Of a stretch of DNA of 64,000 nucleotides, positions 1 to 8,177 are shown one piece after another. How positions within the stretch are numbered: the first letter of the stretch is position 1; every line of letters starts with the position of its first letter. Position numbers and translations under genes: made by a program. The stretch spans positions 62,001 to 126,000 of the forward strand of contig JADJHR010000001.1 in assembly GCA_016707445.1 (NCBI GenBank), written 5' to 3'. The notes beneath the pieces are model-generated. The model had not been told where the DNA came from. It did no database searches and worked only from the letters and a program-made list of their open reading frames with translations. The DNA comes from Rubrivivax sp. GTDB lineage: Bacteria; Pseudomonadota; Gammaproteobacteria; Burkholderiales; Burkholderiaceae_C.

Positions 1-969
1 GGCCGACTGCTCGCCGATGGCGCGGATCGGCACCCGCACCGTGGTCAGTGGCGGATGCAGATAGGGCGCGAAATCGTTGTCGTTGAAGCTGGCCACCGAC
101 ATCTGCTGCGGCACGGGCACGCCGGCCGCGTCCAGCGCCGACAGTGCGCCGCCGGCCAGGTAGTCGTTGCCGCACACGATGGCAGTGACCGGGGTTCGCC
201 GTTGCAGCACGGCCTGCATGGCCTCGAAGCCTTCGCGAAAACCGTACTCGGTTTCCAGCAGGGCGTCAGCGTTGAGGGTCAGGCCGCGTCGGGCCACGGC
301 CTCGATCACGCCACGGAAGCGCCGGCGCGCGCGTTCGTTGTCGGCCGTGCGCCCGCCGATGAAGCCGATCTGGCGGTGGCCGAGGTCGGCCAGATGATCG
401 ACCACCAACGCTGCCGCTTCGCGTTCGTCGAAACCGATGCAGGGGCCCTGGTCGCTTTGCTGCGCCCACATCATCACGAAAGGCACACGGTGCGCGTGCA
501 GCAACGTGAACACGGGCGCCGGATGTTCAGCGCCCAGCAACGCCAACGCATCGACACCGCGTTCGAGCAGGGTGCGCACGATCGCCGGGTCGTCGGCGCG
601 CGCATGGTCGGGGGCCGACAGCAGCAGCTTGTAGCCGCTGGCGGCGAGTGCACTTTCCAGTGCCTGCACCAGCGTGGGGAACGACGAGCCGCCAAAGCGC
701 GGCACCAGCGCACCCACCGTCTGCGTCTTGCGCATGGCCAGTGCCCGCGCAGCGCCGTTGGCGACATAACCCAGACGATTGACGGCCTCTTGAACGCGCT
801 CTCGCGTGGCCGCACTGATCATCTCGGGGCGCGACAGCACGCGTGACACGGTGCCGGGCGAGACTCCGGCCAGTGCCGCCACGTCGGCCAGCGAGGTCGA
901 GTTGCGGCCGACCGCAGCTGCGACGCGGCGCGCCGGGGTGGTCTTGGGCGGGATCGCGGTTCGAGGCAT
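1..969 (-). CDS. LacI-family transcriptional repressor (partial, C-terminus beyond window)
   Basis: The gene reads leftward and has no stop before position 1, so only its first 323 codons are seen. The N-terminal helix-turn-helix is typical of LacI (SLADVAALAGVSPGTVSRVL, near residues 25-45). A periplasmic-binding-protein-like effector domain follows, with the usual LGYVANGAAR hinge and a late AIVCGNDYLAGGAL segment. LacI proteins bind a sugar or small organic acid and release DNA. The gene is divergent from the catabolic operon that begins at 1199. The spacer holds two LacI-type palindromes, so it probably represses both itself and that operon. The family assignment is secure; the effector is unknown. 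Confidence 0.93.
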   Translation of the reverse strand, partial: MPRTAIPPKTTPARRVAAAVGRNSTSLADVAALAGVSPGTVSRVLSRPEMISAATRERVQEAVNRLGYVANGAARALAMRKTQTVGALVPRFGGSSFPTLVQALESALAASGYKLLLSAPDHARADDPAIVRTLLERGVDALALLGAEHPAPVFTLLHAHRVPFVMMWAQQSDQGPCIGFDEREAAALVVDHLADLGHRQIGFIGGRTADNERARRRFRGVIEAVARRGLTLNADALLETEYGFREGFEAMQAVLQRRTPVTAIVCGNDYLAGGALSALDAAGVPVPQQMSVASFNDNDFAPYLHPPLTTVRVPIRAIGEQSA

Positions 970-986
970 GCGGCAGGGTGCTGAAG

Positions 987-1000
987 CGCAAACGCTTGCA
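987..1000. promoter_or_regulatory. LacI-type operator-like site, proximal to the repressor gene
   Basis: CGCAAACGCTTGCA matches 12 of 14 positions of the core of the perfect palindrome at 1111-1126. It lies 18 bp upstream of the repressor start codon, which fits autoregulation. Function is inferred from position and similarity. Confidence 0.5.
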
Positions 1001-1110
1001 GGATTGACGAGCATGATACCCACCAACCCCTGTAGTGGTACGCATTGCAGGCAAGGGTTGACCCCAGGCCCGGCTGCATTGACAGCCAGGATGCGGCTGA
1101 CTAGAGTTCA

Positions 1111-1126
1111 ATGCAAGCGCTTGCAT
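1111..1126. promoter_or_regulatory. Perfect 16-bp LacI-type operator palindrome
   Basis: ATGCAAGCGCTTGCAT is a perfect palindrome with the central CG typical of LacI/GalR operators. It sits between the divergent LacI-type gene and the TPP-enzyme operon, about 70 bp before the likely TTG start at 1199. With the related site at 987-1000 it could support looping or dual control of both promoters. Confidence 0.7.
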
Positions 1127-1198
1127 CAGCTTGTTTGAATCGTCCCACCCAGCGTGCCGCGCACGCCTCGGTGCGCACGTCGACCCCTGGAGCTTCCT

Positions 1199-2890
1199 TT
1201 GACCGTCACCAAGAACGCCCTTGTCCAGACGCTGCTCGAATGCGGCGCCAGCCACGCCTTCACGCTGCCGGGCCTGGGCATCACCTGGACCCTGGACGAG
1301 TTCTACGAGGTGCGTGACCGCTTCCGCGTGGTTCTGACGCGCAGCGAGCAGACGGCGTCGGTGATGGCGCAGGTGTACGGCAAACTGACCGGTCGGCCGG
1401 GCGTGTTCATGGGGCAGGGGCCGTTCGCCAGCACCACCGGCGCCTTCGGCATCCTTGAGGCGCAGTTCGCCGGCTCGCCGATGGTGGTGCTGACCGACAC
1501 CTCGTGCTACGACGGCTTCGGCATGTACGGCGTCTACCAGACCATGACCGGCGACTACGGCGCCGCCGACGTGCGCACGGTGCTGGGCACGATGACCAAG
1601 TACTGCGCCTACGCCACCGAACCGCACGAGGCGGTGTACGGCCTGCAGCTGGCTTTCAAGCATGCGCAGCTGCCGCGCATGGGCCCGGCCGCTCTGGTGA
1701 TGAAGACGCCCATCATCCGGCGCGAGATGCCCGAGCAGACCCGGGTCAAGCTGTACCCCTCGGCCGGCTATCTGCGGCACACGCCAGCACGGCCTGACGC
1801 CGCCGCGGTGGCCGAACTGGCGGCCTTGGTGGCCGCCGCCGAATGTCCGGTGATCATCGCGGGCCAGGGCACGCAGACCGACGCCGCGCGCAGCCTGCTG
1901 GCGCCGCTGGTGCAGCGCGCTGGCATCGCGGTGGCCACCAGCTACAACGGCAAGGGCGTGATCGACGAAACCAGCCCGGTGGCCGTGGGCATGCTGGGCA
2001 CCTGGGGCAGCAAGAGCGCCAACCGCATGCTGGGCCGGGCCGACCTGGTGCTGGTGCTGGGCGCCAGCCTGGGCCCCGACTACCTGCGCTTTCGAGACGA
2101 CGGCATGATCGACCCGACGCGCCAGCGCATCGTGCAGGTCGACATCGACCCACGCCACGCCGGCTGGGTGCTGCCGGTCGACCTGGCCATCACCGGCGAC
2201 GTGGCCGATGTTCTGCAGCAGTTGTCGGGCATGGACCTGGGTGCCGCCCGCTGCGATGCCCGGCTGGCCGCCATCGCCGCCAACAACCGCGAGCACGGCT
2301 TCGGCGTGCTGCCGCCGGTGATGGCCGCCGACGGCACGCTGCATTACGCCGATGTGGTGCGTGTGCTCGACCGGGCCATGGGCCCGCAAGACATGCTGGT
2401 GCTCGACGCTGGCAACAACCGCATCTGGGTGACCAGCATGCTGCGTCTGCGCACGCCCGGGCGCCTGGTGGTTCCGGGCGGCATCGGCGGCATGGGCTGG
2501 GGCTTGCCCGCCGCCGCGGCCACGCAGCTGGTGCACCCCGATCGCCACACCATCTGCCTGATCGGCGACGGCGGCGCGGCGATGACGCTCAGCACCCTGG
2601 CCACCTGCGTGCAGGAAGGCCTGCCGATCACCGTGATCGTCGCCAACAACCAGGGCCTGGGCATGGTGCGCGACAACATGAAGGGCCGGCGCATCGCGGT
2701 CGACTTCTCGCCGATCGACTTTTCCGCCGTCGCGCAAGGCATGGGCTGCCGCGGCATCCGTGTCAACCGCGCCGACGCGCTGGGCGACGCCATCGCGGCG
2801 GCGCGCGAATCGGGCCGCCAGGGCATCACCACCGTGATCGACGTCGCCATCGACCCCACCGCCAGCCACGTGCCGGTATCGGACTACTGA
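1199..2890 (+). CDS. Thiamine pyrophosphate-dependent enzyme (acetolactate synthase-like)
   Basis: This protein of about 563 residues has the three-domain layout of TPP decarboxylases and carboligases. The cofactor-activating glutamate is in RSEQTA (E50). The C-terminal Mg-TPP motif is GDG at 456-458 followed by NN at 483-484, the canonical spacing. I chose the TTG start because GGAG precedes it and LTVTKNALVQTLLECGA matches normal family N-termini; an in-frame GTG at 1154 would add 15 residues. It is the first gene of an operon with an SDR, an ABC importer, a Bug receptor and an amidohydrolase, so it probably acts on a 2-keto acid intermediate of a catabolic route. The substrate cannot be read from sequence. 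Other possibilities are benzoylformate decarboxylase-like or sulfoacetaldehyde acetyltransferase-like. Confidence 0.85.
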   Translation: MTVTKNALVQTLLECGASHAFTLPGLGITWTLDEFYEVRDRFRVVLTRSEQTASVMAQVYGKLTGRPGVFMGQGPFASTTGAFGILEAQFAGSPMVVLTDTSCYDGFGMYGVYQTMTGDYGAADVRTVLGTMTKYCAYATEPHEAVYGLQLAFKHAQLPRMGPAALVMKTPIIRREMPEQTRVKLYPSAGYLRHTPARPDAAAVAELAALVAAAECPVIIAGQGTQTDAARSLLAPLVQRAGIAVATSYNGKGVIDETSPVAVGMLGTWGSKSANRMLGRADLVLVLGASLGPDYLRFRDDGMIDPTRQRIVQVDIDPRHAGWVLPVDLAITGDVADVLQQLSGMDLGAARCDARLAAIAANNREHGFGVLPPVMAADGTLHYADVVRVLDRAMGPQDMLVLDAGNNRIWVTSMLRLRTPGRLVVPGGIGGMGWGLPAAAATQLVHPDRHTICLIGDGGAAMTLSTLATCVQEGLPITVIVANNQGLGMVRDNMKGRRIAVDFSPIDFSAVAQGMGCRGIRVNRADALGDAIAAARESGRQGITTVIDVAIDPTASHVPVSDY

Positions 2891-2891
2891 A

Positions 2892-3614
2892 GTGAACATC
2901 CCCCTGGCCATCGTGACCGGTGGGTCCAGCAACATCGGCTGGGCCTGCGTGCAGCGGCTGGCGGTCGACCACCGCGTGCTGATCGCCGACCTCAGACCGC
3001 CGGCCGGTGCCTTGCCGCCTCAGGTTCAGTATCGGGCACTGGACATCACCGACAGCGTGGCCTGCGCGCAGCTGATGGCCGATGCAGCAGGTGACGACGG
3101 CCTGGCAGTGCTGGTGCATTCGGCGGCCATCACCGCGCCAGCTCGGCCGATCGAGCAGATCCTCGCAGACGAATGGCGGCGGCTGATCGAGGTCAACCTG
3201 ACCGGCGCCTTCCTTGTCGCGCAGGCGGCGATCCCGGCCTTGCGGCGCGCGCGCGGCTGCGCGGTGATGATCGCCTCGCGCGCGGGCCGCACCGGCTATG
3301 CGGCGCTGAACGCCACGCCGGCGGGTACCAAGGCGCACTACGCGGCGTCCAAGGCCGCGCTGCTGTCGCTGGTCAAGTCGCTGGCGATCGAACTGGCACC
3401 CGACGGCGTGCGCGTCAACGCCGTGGTGCCGGGCTCGATCGAGGGCCAGATGATCCCGCGCGAACGCTGGCCCGAAATGGCCGCGCGCATCCCGCTGGGG
3501 CGACTGGGCACGCCCGACGAGGTAGCTGCCGCCGTGCACTGGCTGTGTTCGGTCGACGCAGGCTACGTGACCGGCCATGCGCTGGACGTCAACGGCGGCA
3601 CGTGGATGAGTTGA
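2892..3614 (+). CDS. Short-chain dehydrogenase/reductase (SDR)
   Basis: A classical SDR of 240 residues starts at a GTG one base after the stop of the TPP-enzyme gene, so the two are probably translationally coupled. The nucleotide-binding motif is TGGSSNIG near residue 8. The catalytic tyrosine and lysine are in YAASK (Y150, K154), and NAVVPGS follows. The end has the usual YVTGHALDVNGG. It should oxidise an alcohol or reduce a ketone using NAD(P). The context suggests a step next to the TPP enzyme, but the substrate is unknown. Confidence 0.9.
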   Translation: MNIPLAIVTGGSSNIGWACVQRLAVDHRVLIADLRPPAGALPPQVQYRALDITDSVACAQLMADAAGDDGLAVLVHSAAITAPARPIEQILADEWRRLIEVNLTGAFLVAQAAIPALRRARGCAVMIASRAGRTGYAALNATPAGTKAHYAASKAALLSLVKSLAIELAPDGVRVNAVVPGSIEGQMIPRERWPEMAARIPLGRLGTPDEVAAAVHWLCSVDAGYVTGHALDVNGGTWMS

Positions 3615-3675
3615 TGGCATTCAAACCCCACACCGGATCGCATGGCAGCGGACGGTGTGTCAACAGGAGACGACG

Positions 3676-4686
3676 ATGAACCCTTTCTCGTACCGCGCGA
3701 CGCGCTGGCTGGCCCTGGCGGCAATGGCTTCGGGCCTGTCCCTGAGCGCCCATGCACAAGACGTGCGGGTTGCCCGTCAGTACGGCATTGCCTACATCCC
3801 GCTGATGATCATGCAGGACCGCAAGTTGATCGAGAAGCACGCCGCAGAACTGGGCCTGCCCAACGTCAAGGTCACCTGGCAGCAGTTCACCGGCGGTGCG
3901 GTCATGAACGACGCGCTGATCTCGGGCAATCTCGACTTTGCAGTCGTCGGCCCGCCGCCTTTCCTGGCCATGTGGGCGCGTACCCACGGCACACCCAACC
4001 AGGTGCTGGGCATTGCCGCATTGAATTCGATGCCGATGTACCTGATGACGCGCAATCCGGCCATCAAGTCGATCAAGGACTTCGGCGAGAAGGATCGCAT
4101 CGTGGTCAGCGGCGTCAAGGTTTCGACCCAGGCCGTGGTGCTGCAGATGGCGGCGGCCAAGGAATGGGGCATGAAGGAACACGATCGGCTGGACAAGCTG
4201 ACGGTCGCCATGCCGCTGTCGGACAGCATGGCCCTGATGTTGTCGGGCAAGAGTGAGGTGACCGGCGACTTCACGGTGCCGCCCTTCTCGTTCCGTGAGA
4301 TGAAAGCTGGCATGAAGCCGGTGATCGACACCTTCTCGGTGCTTGGCGGGCCGAGTTCGACCAACGTGATCTACGCGACCCGCAAGTACGTCGACGCCAA
4401 TCCGAAGATGGTGCAGGCCTTCAGCGCTGCGCTGCGCGAGGCTCAGGAAGCGATCGGAAAGGACAAGGCTGGCGCGGCCGCCACCTACCTGAAGCTGTCG
4501 GGTGACAAGGAGTCGGTCGGCAACGTGGTCGAGATGCTCAACGACCCGAAGGTCGAATTCAGTGTCACACCGCGCGGCATCATGGCCTTCGCCGACTTCC
4601 TGCATGCCACAGGTGCCATCAAGGTCAAGCTGGCGTCGTGGAAGGACGCCTTCATTGCGCCACTGCACACCACAGCCGGCAACTGA
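3676..4686 (+). CDS. ABC transporter substrate-binding protein (NitT/TauT, NMT1-like)
   Basis: This 336-residue periplasmic binding protein has a signal peptide ending near SLSAHAQD. A good ribosome site (AGGAGA, 3665-3670) fixes the start at 3676. The fold resembles the nitrate/sulfonate/thiamine-precursor binding group: YGIAYIPLMIMQ near the N-terminus and GGAVMNDALISGNLDFAVVG in the first lobe. It delivers a small ligand to the permease and ATPase encoded directly downstream; its stop overlaps the ATPase start by one base. The family usually binds sulfonates, nitrate or pyrimidine-like compounds. The ligand here is unknown. Confidence 0.88.
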   Translation: MNPFSYRATRWLALAAMASGLSLSAHAQDVRVARQYGIAYIPLMIMQDRKLIEKHAAELGLPNVKVTWQQFTGGAVMNDALISGNLDFAVVGPPPFLAMWARTHGTPNQVLGIAALNSMPMYLMTRNPAIKSIKDFGEKDRIVVSGVKVSTQAVVLQMAAAKEWGMKEHDRLDKLTVAMPLSDSMALMLSGKSEVTGDFTVPPFSFREMKAGMKPVIDTFSVLGGPSSTNVIYATRKYVDANPKMVQAFSAALREAQEAIGKDKAGAAATYLKLSGDKESVGNVVEMLNDPKVEFSVTPRGIMAFADFLHATGAIKVKLASWKDAFIAPLHTTAGN

Positions 4687-5459
4687 TGGCCGCCGCGCTG
4701 CTCGAGGTCGATGGCGTCACGCTGCGCTATGCCGGCGAGCGCGGCCTGGTCACGGCCACCGAGCGGGTCAGCTTCTCGATCACCGAGGGTGAGCGTCTGG
4801 TGCTGCTCGGGCCGTCGGGCTGTGGCAAATCGTCGCTGCTCAAGGCCATCGGCGGTTATCTGGCTCCGGCCGAAGGTGAGATCCGCCTGCGTGGCCGGCG
4901 TGTCAGCGAGCCCGGGCCCGACCGCATGATGGTGTTCCAGGAGTTCGACCAGCTGCTGCCCTGGAAGACGGTGCGTGGCAATGTGCAGTTCGCGTTGCAA
5001 GCTTCTGGCCGGGCCACCGCGGTGGCCGCTGCACAACGGGCGGATGCGGCCATCGCCAAGGTGCAACTGGGTGCCTTCGCCAACGCCTACCCACATGAAC
5101 TGTCGGGTGGCATGAAGCAGCGCGTGGCCATTGCACGCGGCATGGCGATGGAGCCCGACATCCTGTTGATGGATGAACCCTTCGCCGCGCTCGACGCGAT
5201 GACGCGCACCGCGATGCAGGACGAGCTTCTGCAGCTGTGGCAGGACACGCGCTTCACGGTGGTCTTTGTCACCCATTCCATACAGGAAGCGATCCGTGTG
5301 GGCAGCCGCATCCTGCTGTTGTCGCCGCACCCCGGGCGGCTTAAGGCCGAGGTCAACAGCGACGGCGTCGACCGGCGGCTCGAAGACGGCCGGCTGCTGT
5401 CGGAGATGATCCATCTGAGCCTTTTTGCCACCGCCGCGGCGACCTCAATCGAAAGCTGA
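4686..5459 (+). CDS. ABC transporter ATP-binding protein (SsuB/TauB-type)
   Basis: This 257-residue ATPase has all the expected motifs: Walker A GPSGCGKSS (about 42-50), signature LSGGMKQRVAIARGM, Walker B ILLMDEPFAALD and the switch histidine in FVTHS. It powers the importer formed with the binding protein upstream and the permease downstream. Its ATG overlaps the stop of the binding-protein gene, and the permease starts two bases after it ends. It closely resembles the SsuB/TauB/NrtD group. Confidence 0.93.
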   Translation: MAAALLEVDGVTLRYAGERGLVTATERVSFSITEGERLVLLGPSGCGKSSLLKAIGGYLAPAEGEIRLRGRRVSEPGPDRMMVFQEFDQLLPWKTVRGNVQFALQASGRATAVAAAQRADAAIAKVQLGAFANAYPHELSGGMKQRVAIARGMAMEPDILLMDEPFAALDAMTRTAMQDELLQLWQDTRFTVVFVTHSIQEAIRVGSRILLLSPHPGRLKAEVNSDGVDRRLEDGRLLSEMIHLSLFATAAATSIES

Positions 5460-5461
5460 AC

Positions 5462-6271
5462 ATGACCAGCGCCCCTGTCGACATCGTCACGCCAAGTCGC
5501 TGGAACCAGCCGCTGCCGCGCAAGATCGCCCTGCTGCTGCTGATCGGCCTGGCCTGGGAGATCTACGGCCGTGTGCTCGACAACGACCTGCTGTTTCCCA
5601 CCCTGCTGCAGACCTTGCGCAGCCTGTACGAGGCCGTGATCAGCGGGGTACTGCCGCAGCGCGCGGGCAACTCCCTGGCCGTTCTCTTGCAGGGCTTTCT
5701 GCTGGGCACGGCTGGCGCCATGCTGCTGGCTGCCCTGGCCGCGACCACGCGCATCGGGGCCGATCTGCTGGACATGCTGACCGCGGTCTTCAACCCGCTG
5801 CCGGCAATTGCGCTGCTGCCGCTGGCGTTGATGTGGTTCGGTCTGGGCAACGGCAGCCTGGTTTTTGTACTGGTGCATTCGGTGATGTGGCCGATGGCAC
5901 TGAACACGCATTCCGGGTTTCGTTCGGTGTCGCCCACCTTGCGCATGGTCGGCCGCAACGTGGGGCTGCGCGGCCTGCGCTACACCGCGGCGATCCTGAT
6001 CCCGGCCGCATTTCCCAGCATCCTGGCCGGCCTGAAGATCGGCTGGGCCTTTGCCTGGCGCACCTTGATTGCCGCCGAGCTGGTGTTCGGCGTCAGCTCG
6101 GGCTCGGGCGGTCTCGGCTGGTTCATCTACGAGCGCAAGAACCAGCTCGACACTGGCGCCGTGTTTGCCGGCTTGCTGAGCGTGATCCTGATCGGCCTGG
6201 TGGTCGAGGGCGTGCTGTTTCGCTGGGTGGAGAACCGAACGATTCGCCGCTGGGGCATGCAATCGCAATGA
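5462..6271 (+). CDS. ABC transporter permease (SsuC/TauC-type)
   Basis: A 269-residue membrane protein of the BPD_transp_1 family with about six hydrophobic segments. The EAA-like loop that contacts the ATPase is visible around ILIPAAFPSILAGLKIGWAFAW. It completes the importer encoded from 3676. Its stop codon overlaps the ATG of the next gene (ATGA at 6268-6271), which suggests coupling. Family assignment is firm; the transported compound is not known. Confidence 0.92.
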   Translation: MTSAPVDIVTPSRWNQPLPRKIALLLLIGLAWEIYGRVLDNDLLFPTLLQTLRSLYEAVISGVLPQRAGNSLAVLLQGFLLGTAGAMLLAALAATTRIGADLLDMLTAVFNPLPAIALLPLALMWFGLGNGSLVFVLVHSVMWPMALNTHSGFRSVSPTLRMVGRNVGLRGLRYTAAILIPAAFPSILAGLKIGWAFAWRTLIAAELVFGVSSGSGGLGWFIYERKNQLDTGAVFAGLLSVILIGLVVEGVLFRWVENRTIRRWGMQSQ

Positions 6272-7122
6272 AATCTGGGACCAGCATGAACACCGACTCC
6301 TTGCATGGCAATGCCGCGCCCGAAGTGCGCGAAGCAGACCCCGGCCGCGGCTGCCGCCGGCTGGGCGGGCGCACGGCGCTGCTGACGGCGGCCGCGCGCG
6401 GCATCGGATTCGCCTCGGCCGTGCGCCTGGCGGCCGAGGGTGCGCAGGTCTGGATCACCGATCGCGACGAGGCCGCGCTGGCACAGGCGGCGCAGGCCGC
6501 AGCGGCAGCCGGCCTGCGCTTGCACACTCAGTGCATGGACTCGTCCAACGCCGCCGACGTGGCGTCATCGATCGCGGCGGTGCTGGCACAGGCCGGCCGC
6601 GTCGACGTGCTGGTGAACAATGCCGGTGGTTCTCTGCACACGCCGTTTCGCCTGCTCGACGAGACCGACGCCCATTGGCAGCAGGTGATGGACCTGAACG
6701 TGATGGGTGCGGTGTGGGCCAGCCGCGCGGTGCTGCCGGCGATGGCGGCGCAGGGCTTCGGCCGCATCGTCAACTTCGGGTCCAAGGCAGGGCGTTTCGG
6801 CAGCCTGATCGCCGGGCCCAACTACGCCGCCGCCAAGGGCGCGATTGCCGCGCTGACGCGCCAGATGGCGCAAGAATTCGGGCCGCAGGGCATCAGCGTG
6901 AACTGCATCTGCCCCGGCGTGGTGATGACCGAGCGCACGCGCGGGCTGTGGGCAGAACGCCGCAGCGCCGAAGAACGTGAGCGCGTGCTCAAAGAGATCC
7001 CGCTGCGCCGCCATGCCGAGGTGGAAGACGTGGCTGCCGCGGTGGCCTGGCTGGTCAGCGACGACGCAGCCTTCATCACCGGCATCACTCTGGATCTGAA
7101 CGGCGGCCAGGGTATGGGCTGA
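6268..7122 (+). CDS. Short-chain dehydrogenase/reductase with atypical cofactor motif
   Basis: An SDR of 284 residues if it starts at the ATG overlapping the permease stop; a second ATG at 6286 is possible. The glycine-rich cofactor motif reads LLTAAARGIG, with alanine where most SDRs have the first glycine. The DHRS6/BDH2-type SDRs also show TAAA-type motifs. The catalytic YAAAK and the following NCICPGVV are intact, and the end ITGITLDLNGG is canonical. This is the second SDR of the operon and has about 40 extra N-terminal residues before the fold, so the start is less sure than the family. Confidence 0.87.
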   Translation: MKSGTSMNTDSLHGNAAPEVREADPGRGCRRLGGRTALLTAAARGIGFASAVRLAAEGAQVWITDRDEAALAQAAQAAAAAGLRLHTQCMDSSNAADVASSIAAVLAQAGRVDVLVNNAGGSLHTPFRLLDETDAHWQQVMDLNVMGAVWASRAVLPAMAAQGFGRIVNFGSKAGRFGSLIAGPNYAAAKGAIAALTRQMAQEFGPQGISVNCICPGVVMTERTRGLWAERRSAEERERVLKEIPLRRHAEVEDVAAAVAWLVSDDAAFITGITLDLNGGQGMG

Positions 7123-7168
7123 CCGCAACATCACCGTATCAACGACGATCTAACCCGAAGGAGATTTC

Positions 7169-8167
7169 ATGACCCACCCGATCCCGCGCCGCCATGTGCT
7201 GCCCCTCTTCGCCGCCGCGCTGCTGGCCGCACACGGTCTGGGCCAGGCCCAGACACCGAACTTTCCGCAACCCGGCAAGCCGGTGCGCATCGTCGTGCCG
7301 TTTCCACCGGGATCGGGGTCGGACGTGAACGCGCGCATCGTCGCCAAGCAGCTGCAGGACCTGCTGGGCGGCCACCCGGTGATCGTCGACAACAAGCCCG
7401 GCGCCGGCACCTTCATCGGCGCGCAGGAAGTGGCGCGCGCGCCGGCCGACGGCCACACGCTGCTGTACACCATCGTGATCACGCACACGCAGAACCCGCA
7501 CCTGTACAGCAAGCTGCCCTACGACCCCTTCAAGGACTTCACGCCGCTGACGCAGGTGATGAAGTCAGCCACCGTGCTGATTGCGAACCCGTCGGCGCCT
7601 TTCAGCACGGTCAAAGAGCTGGTGACCTACGCCAAGGCCAACCCGGGCAAGCTGAACTTCGCCTCGTATTCGGCCGGATCCACCTCGCATCTGAACGGCG
7701 AGCTGCTGATGATGCGCACCGGCATCCAGATGGTGCACGTGCCGTACAAGGGCACGGCCGATGCGTCGCGCGCGCTGGTGGCCGGTGACGTGCAGCTGTA
7801 CTTCGATGGCACCTCGTCTGCGGTGCAGCTGATCAAGGCTGGCCGTGCCAAGGGCCTGGGCACGGCCACGCCCAAGCGCGTGCCGGTGCTGCCCGACTTG
7901 CCGACCATTGCCGAGGCCGGCGTGCCGGGCATCGACATCGTGGGCTGGCAGGGCCTGTTCGCACCGGGCCACATGGACCCGGCGCTGGCTGCCCGCCTGG
8001 CGGGCCTGCTGCAGAAGGCCGTCACCTCGCCCGACATGCTGAAGGCGATCGAACAGCAGGGCAATGAGCCTTCGGGCGTGTCGGGCGCCGAGTTCGCGGC
8101 CATCGTCAAGAGCGACTACGAGCGCTGGGGCGAGGTCATTCGTTCGGCCAAGATCAAGCTCGACTGA
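7169..8167 (+). CDS. Bug/TctC-family tripartite tricarboxylate receptor
   Basis: This 332-residue secreted receptor has a signal peptide ending near GLGQAQ. It starts at an ATG eight bases after a strong ribosome site (AAGGAG, 7158-7163). Family features are PGKPVRIVVPFPPGSGSDVNAR, VIVDNKPGAG, YDPFKDFTPLTQV and VPYKGTADASRALVAGDVQLYFD. Bug proteins bind carboxylates and similar polar ligands in the periplasm. The TctAB membrane partners are not in the window, which is common for this very expanded family. It sits between the second SDR and the amidohydrolase and probably captures the acylated or carboxylic substrate of this pathway. Confidence 0.93.
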   Translation: MTHPIPRRHVLPLFAAALLAAHGLGQAQTPNFPQPGKPVRIVVPFPPGSGSDVNARIVAKQLQDLLGGHPVIVDNKPGAGTFIGAQEVARAPADGHTLLYTIVITHTQNPHLYSKLPYDPFKDFTPLTQVMKSATVLIANPSAPFSTVKELVTYAKANPGKLNFASYSAGSTSHLNGELLMMRTGIQMVHVPYKGTADASRALVAGDVQLYFDGTSSAVQLIKAGRAKGLGTATPKRVPVLPDLPTIAEAGVPGIDIVGWQGLFAPGHMDPALAARLAGLLQKAVTSPDMLKAIEQQGNEPSGVSGAEFAAIVKSDYERWGEVIRSAKIKLD

Positions 8168-8177
8168 AGGCGACAGC

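Noticed and set aside
527..2935. An 802-codon open frame on the minus strand
   Set aside because: It is rich in His, Gly, Ala and Arg without any motif and lies antisense to the well-supported TPP-enzyme gene and across the LacI-type gene in another frame.
3630..3658. ACACCG/CGGTGT inverted repeat before the binding-protein gene as an attenuator
   Set aside because: The stem is only 6 bp with a 17-base loop and overlaps no T-run.
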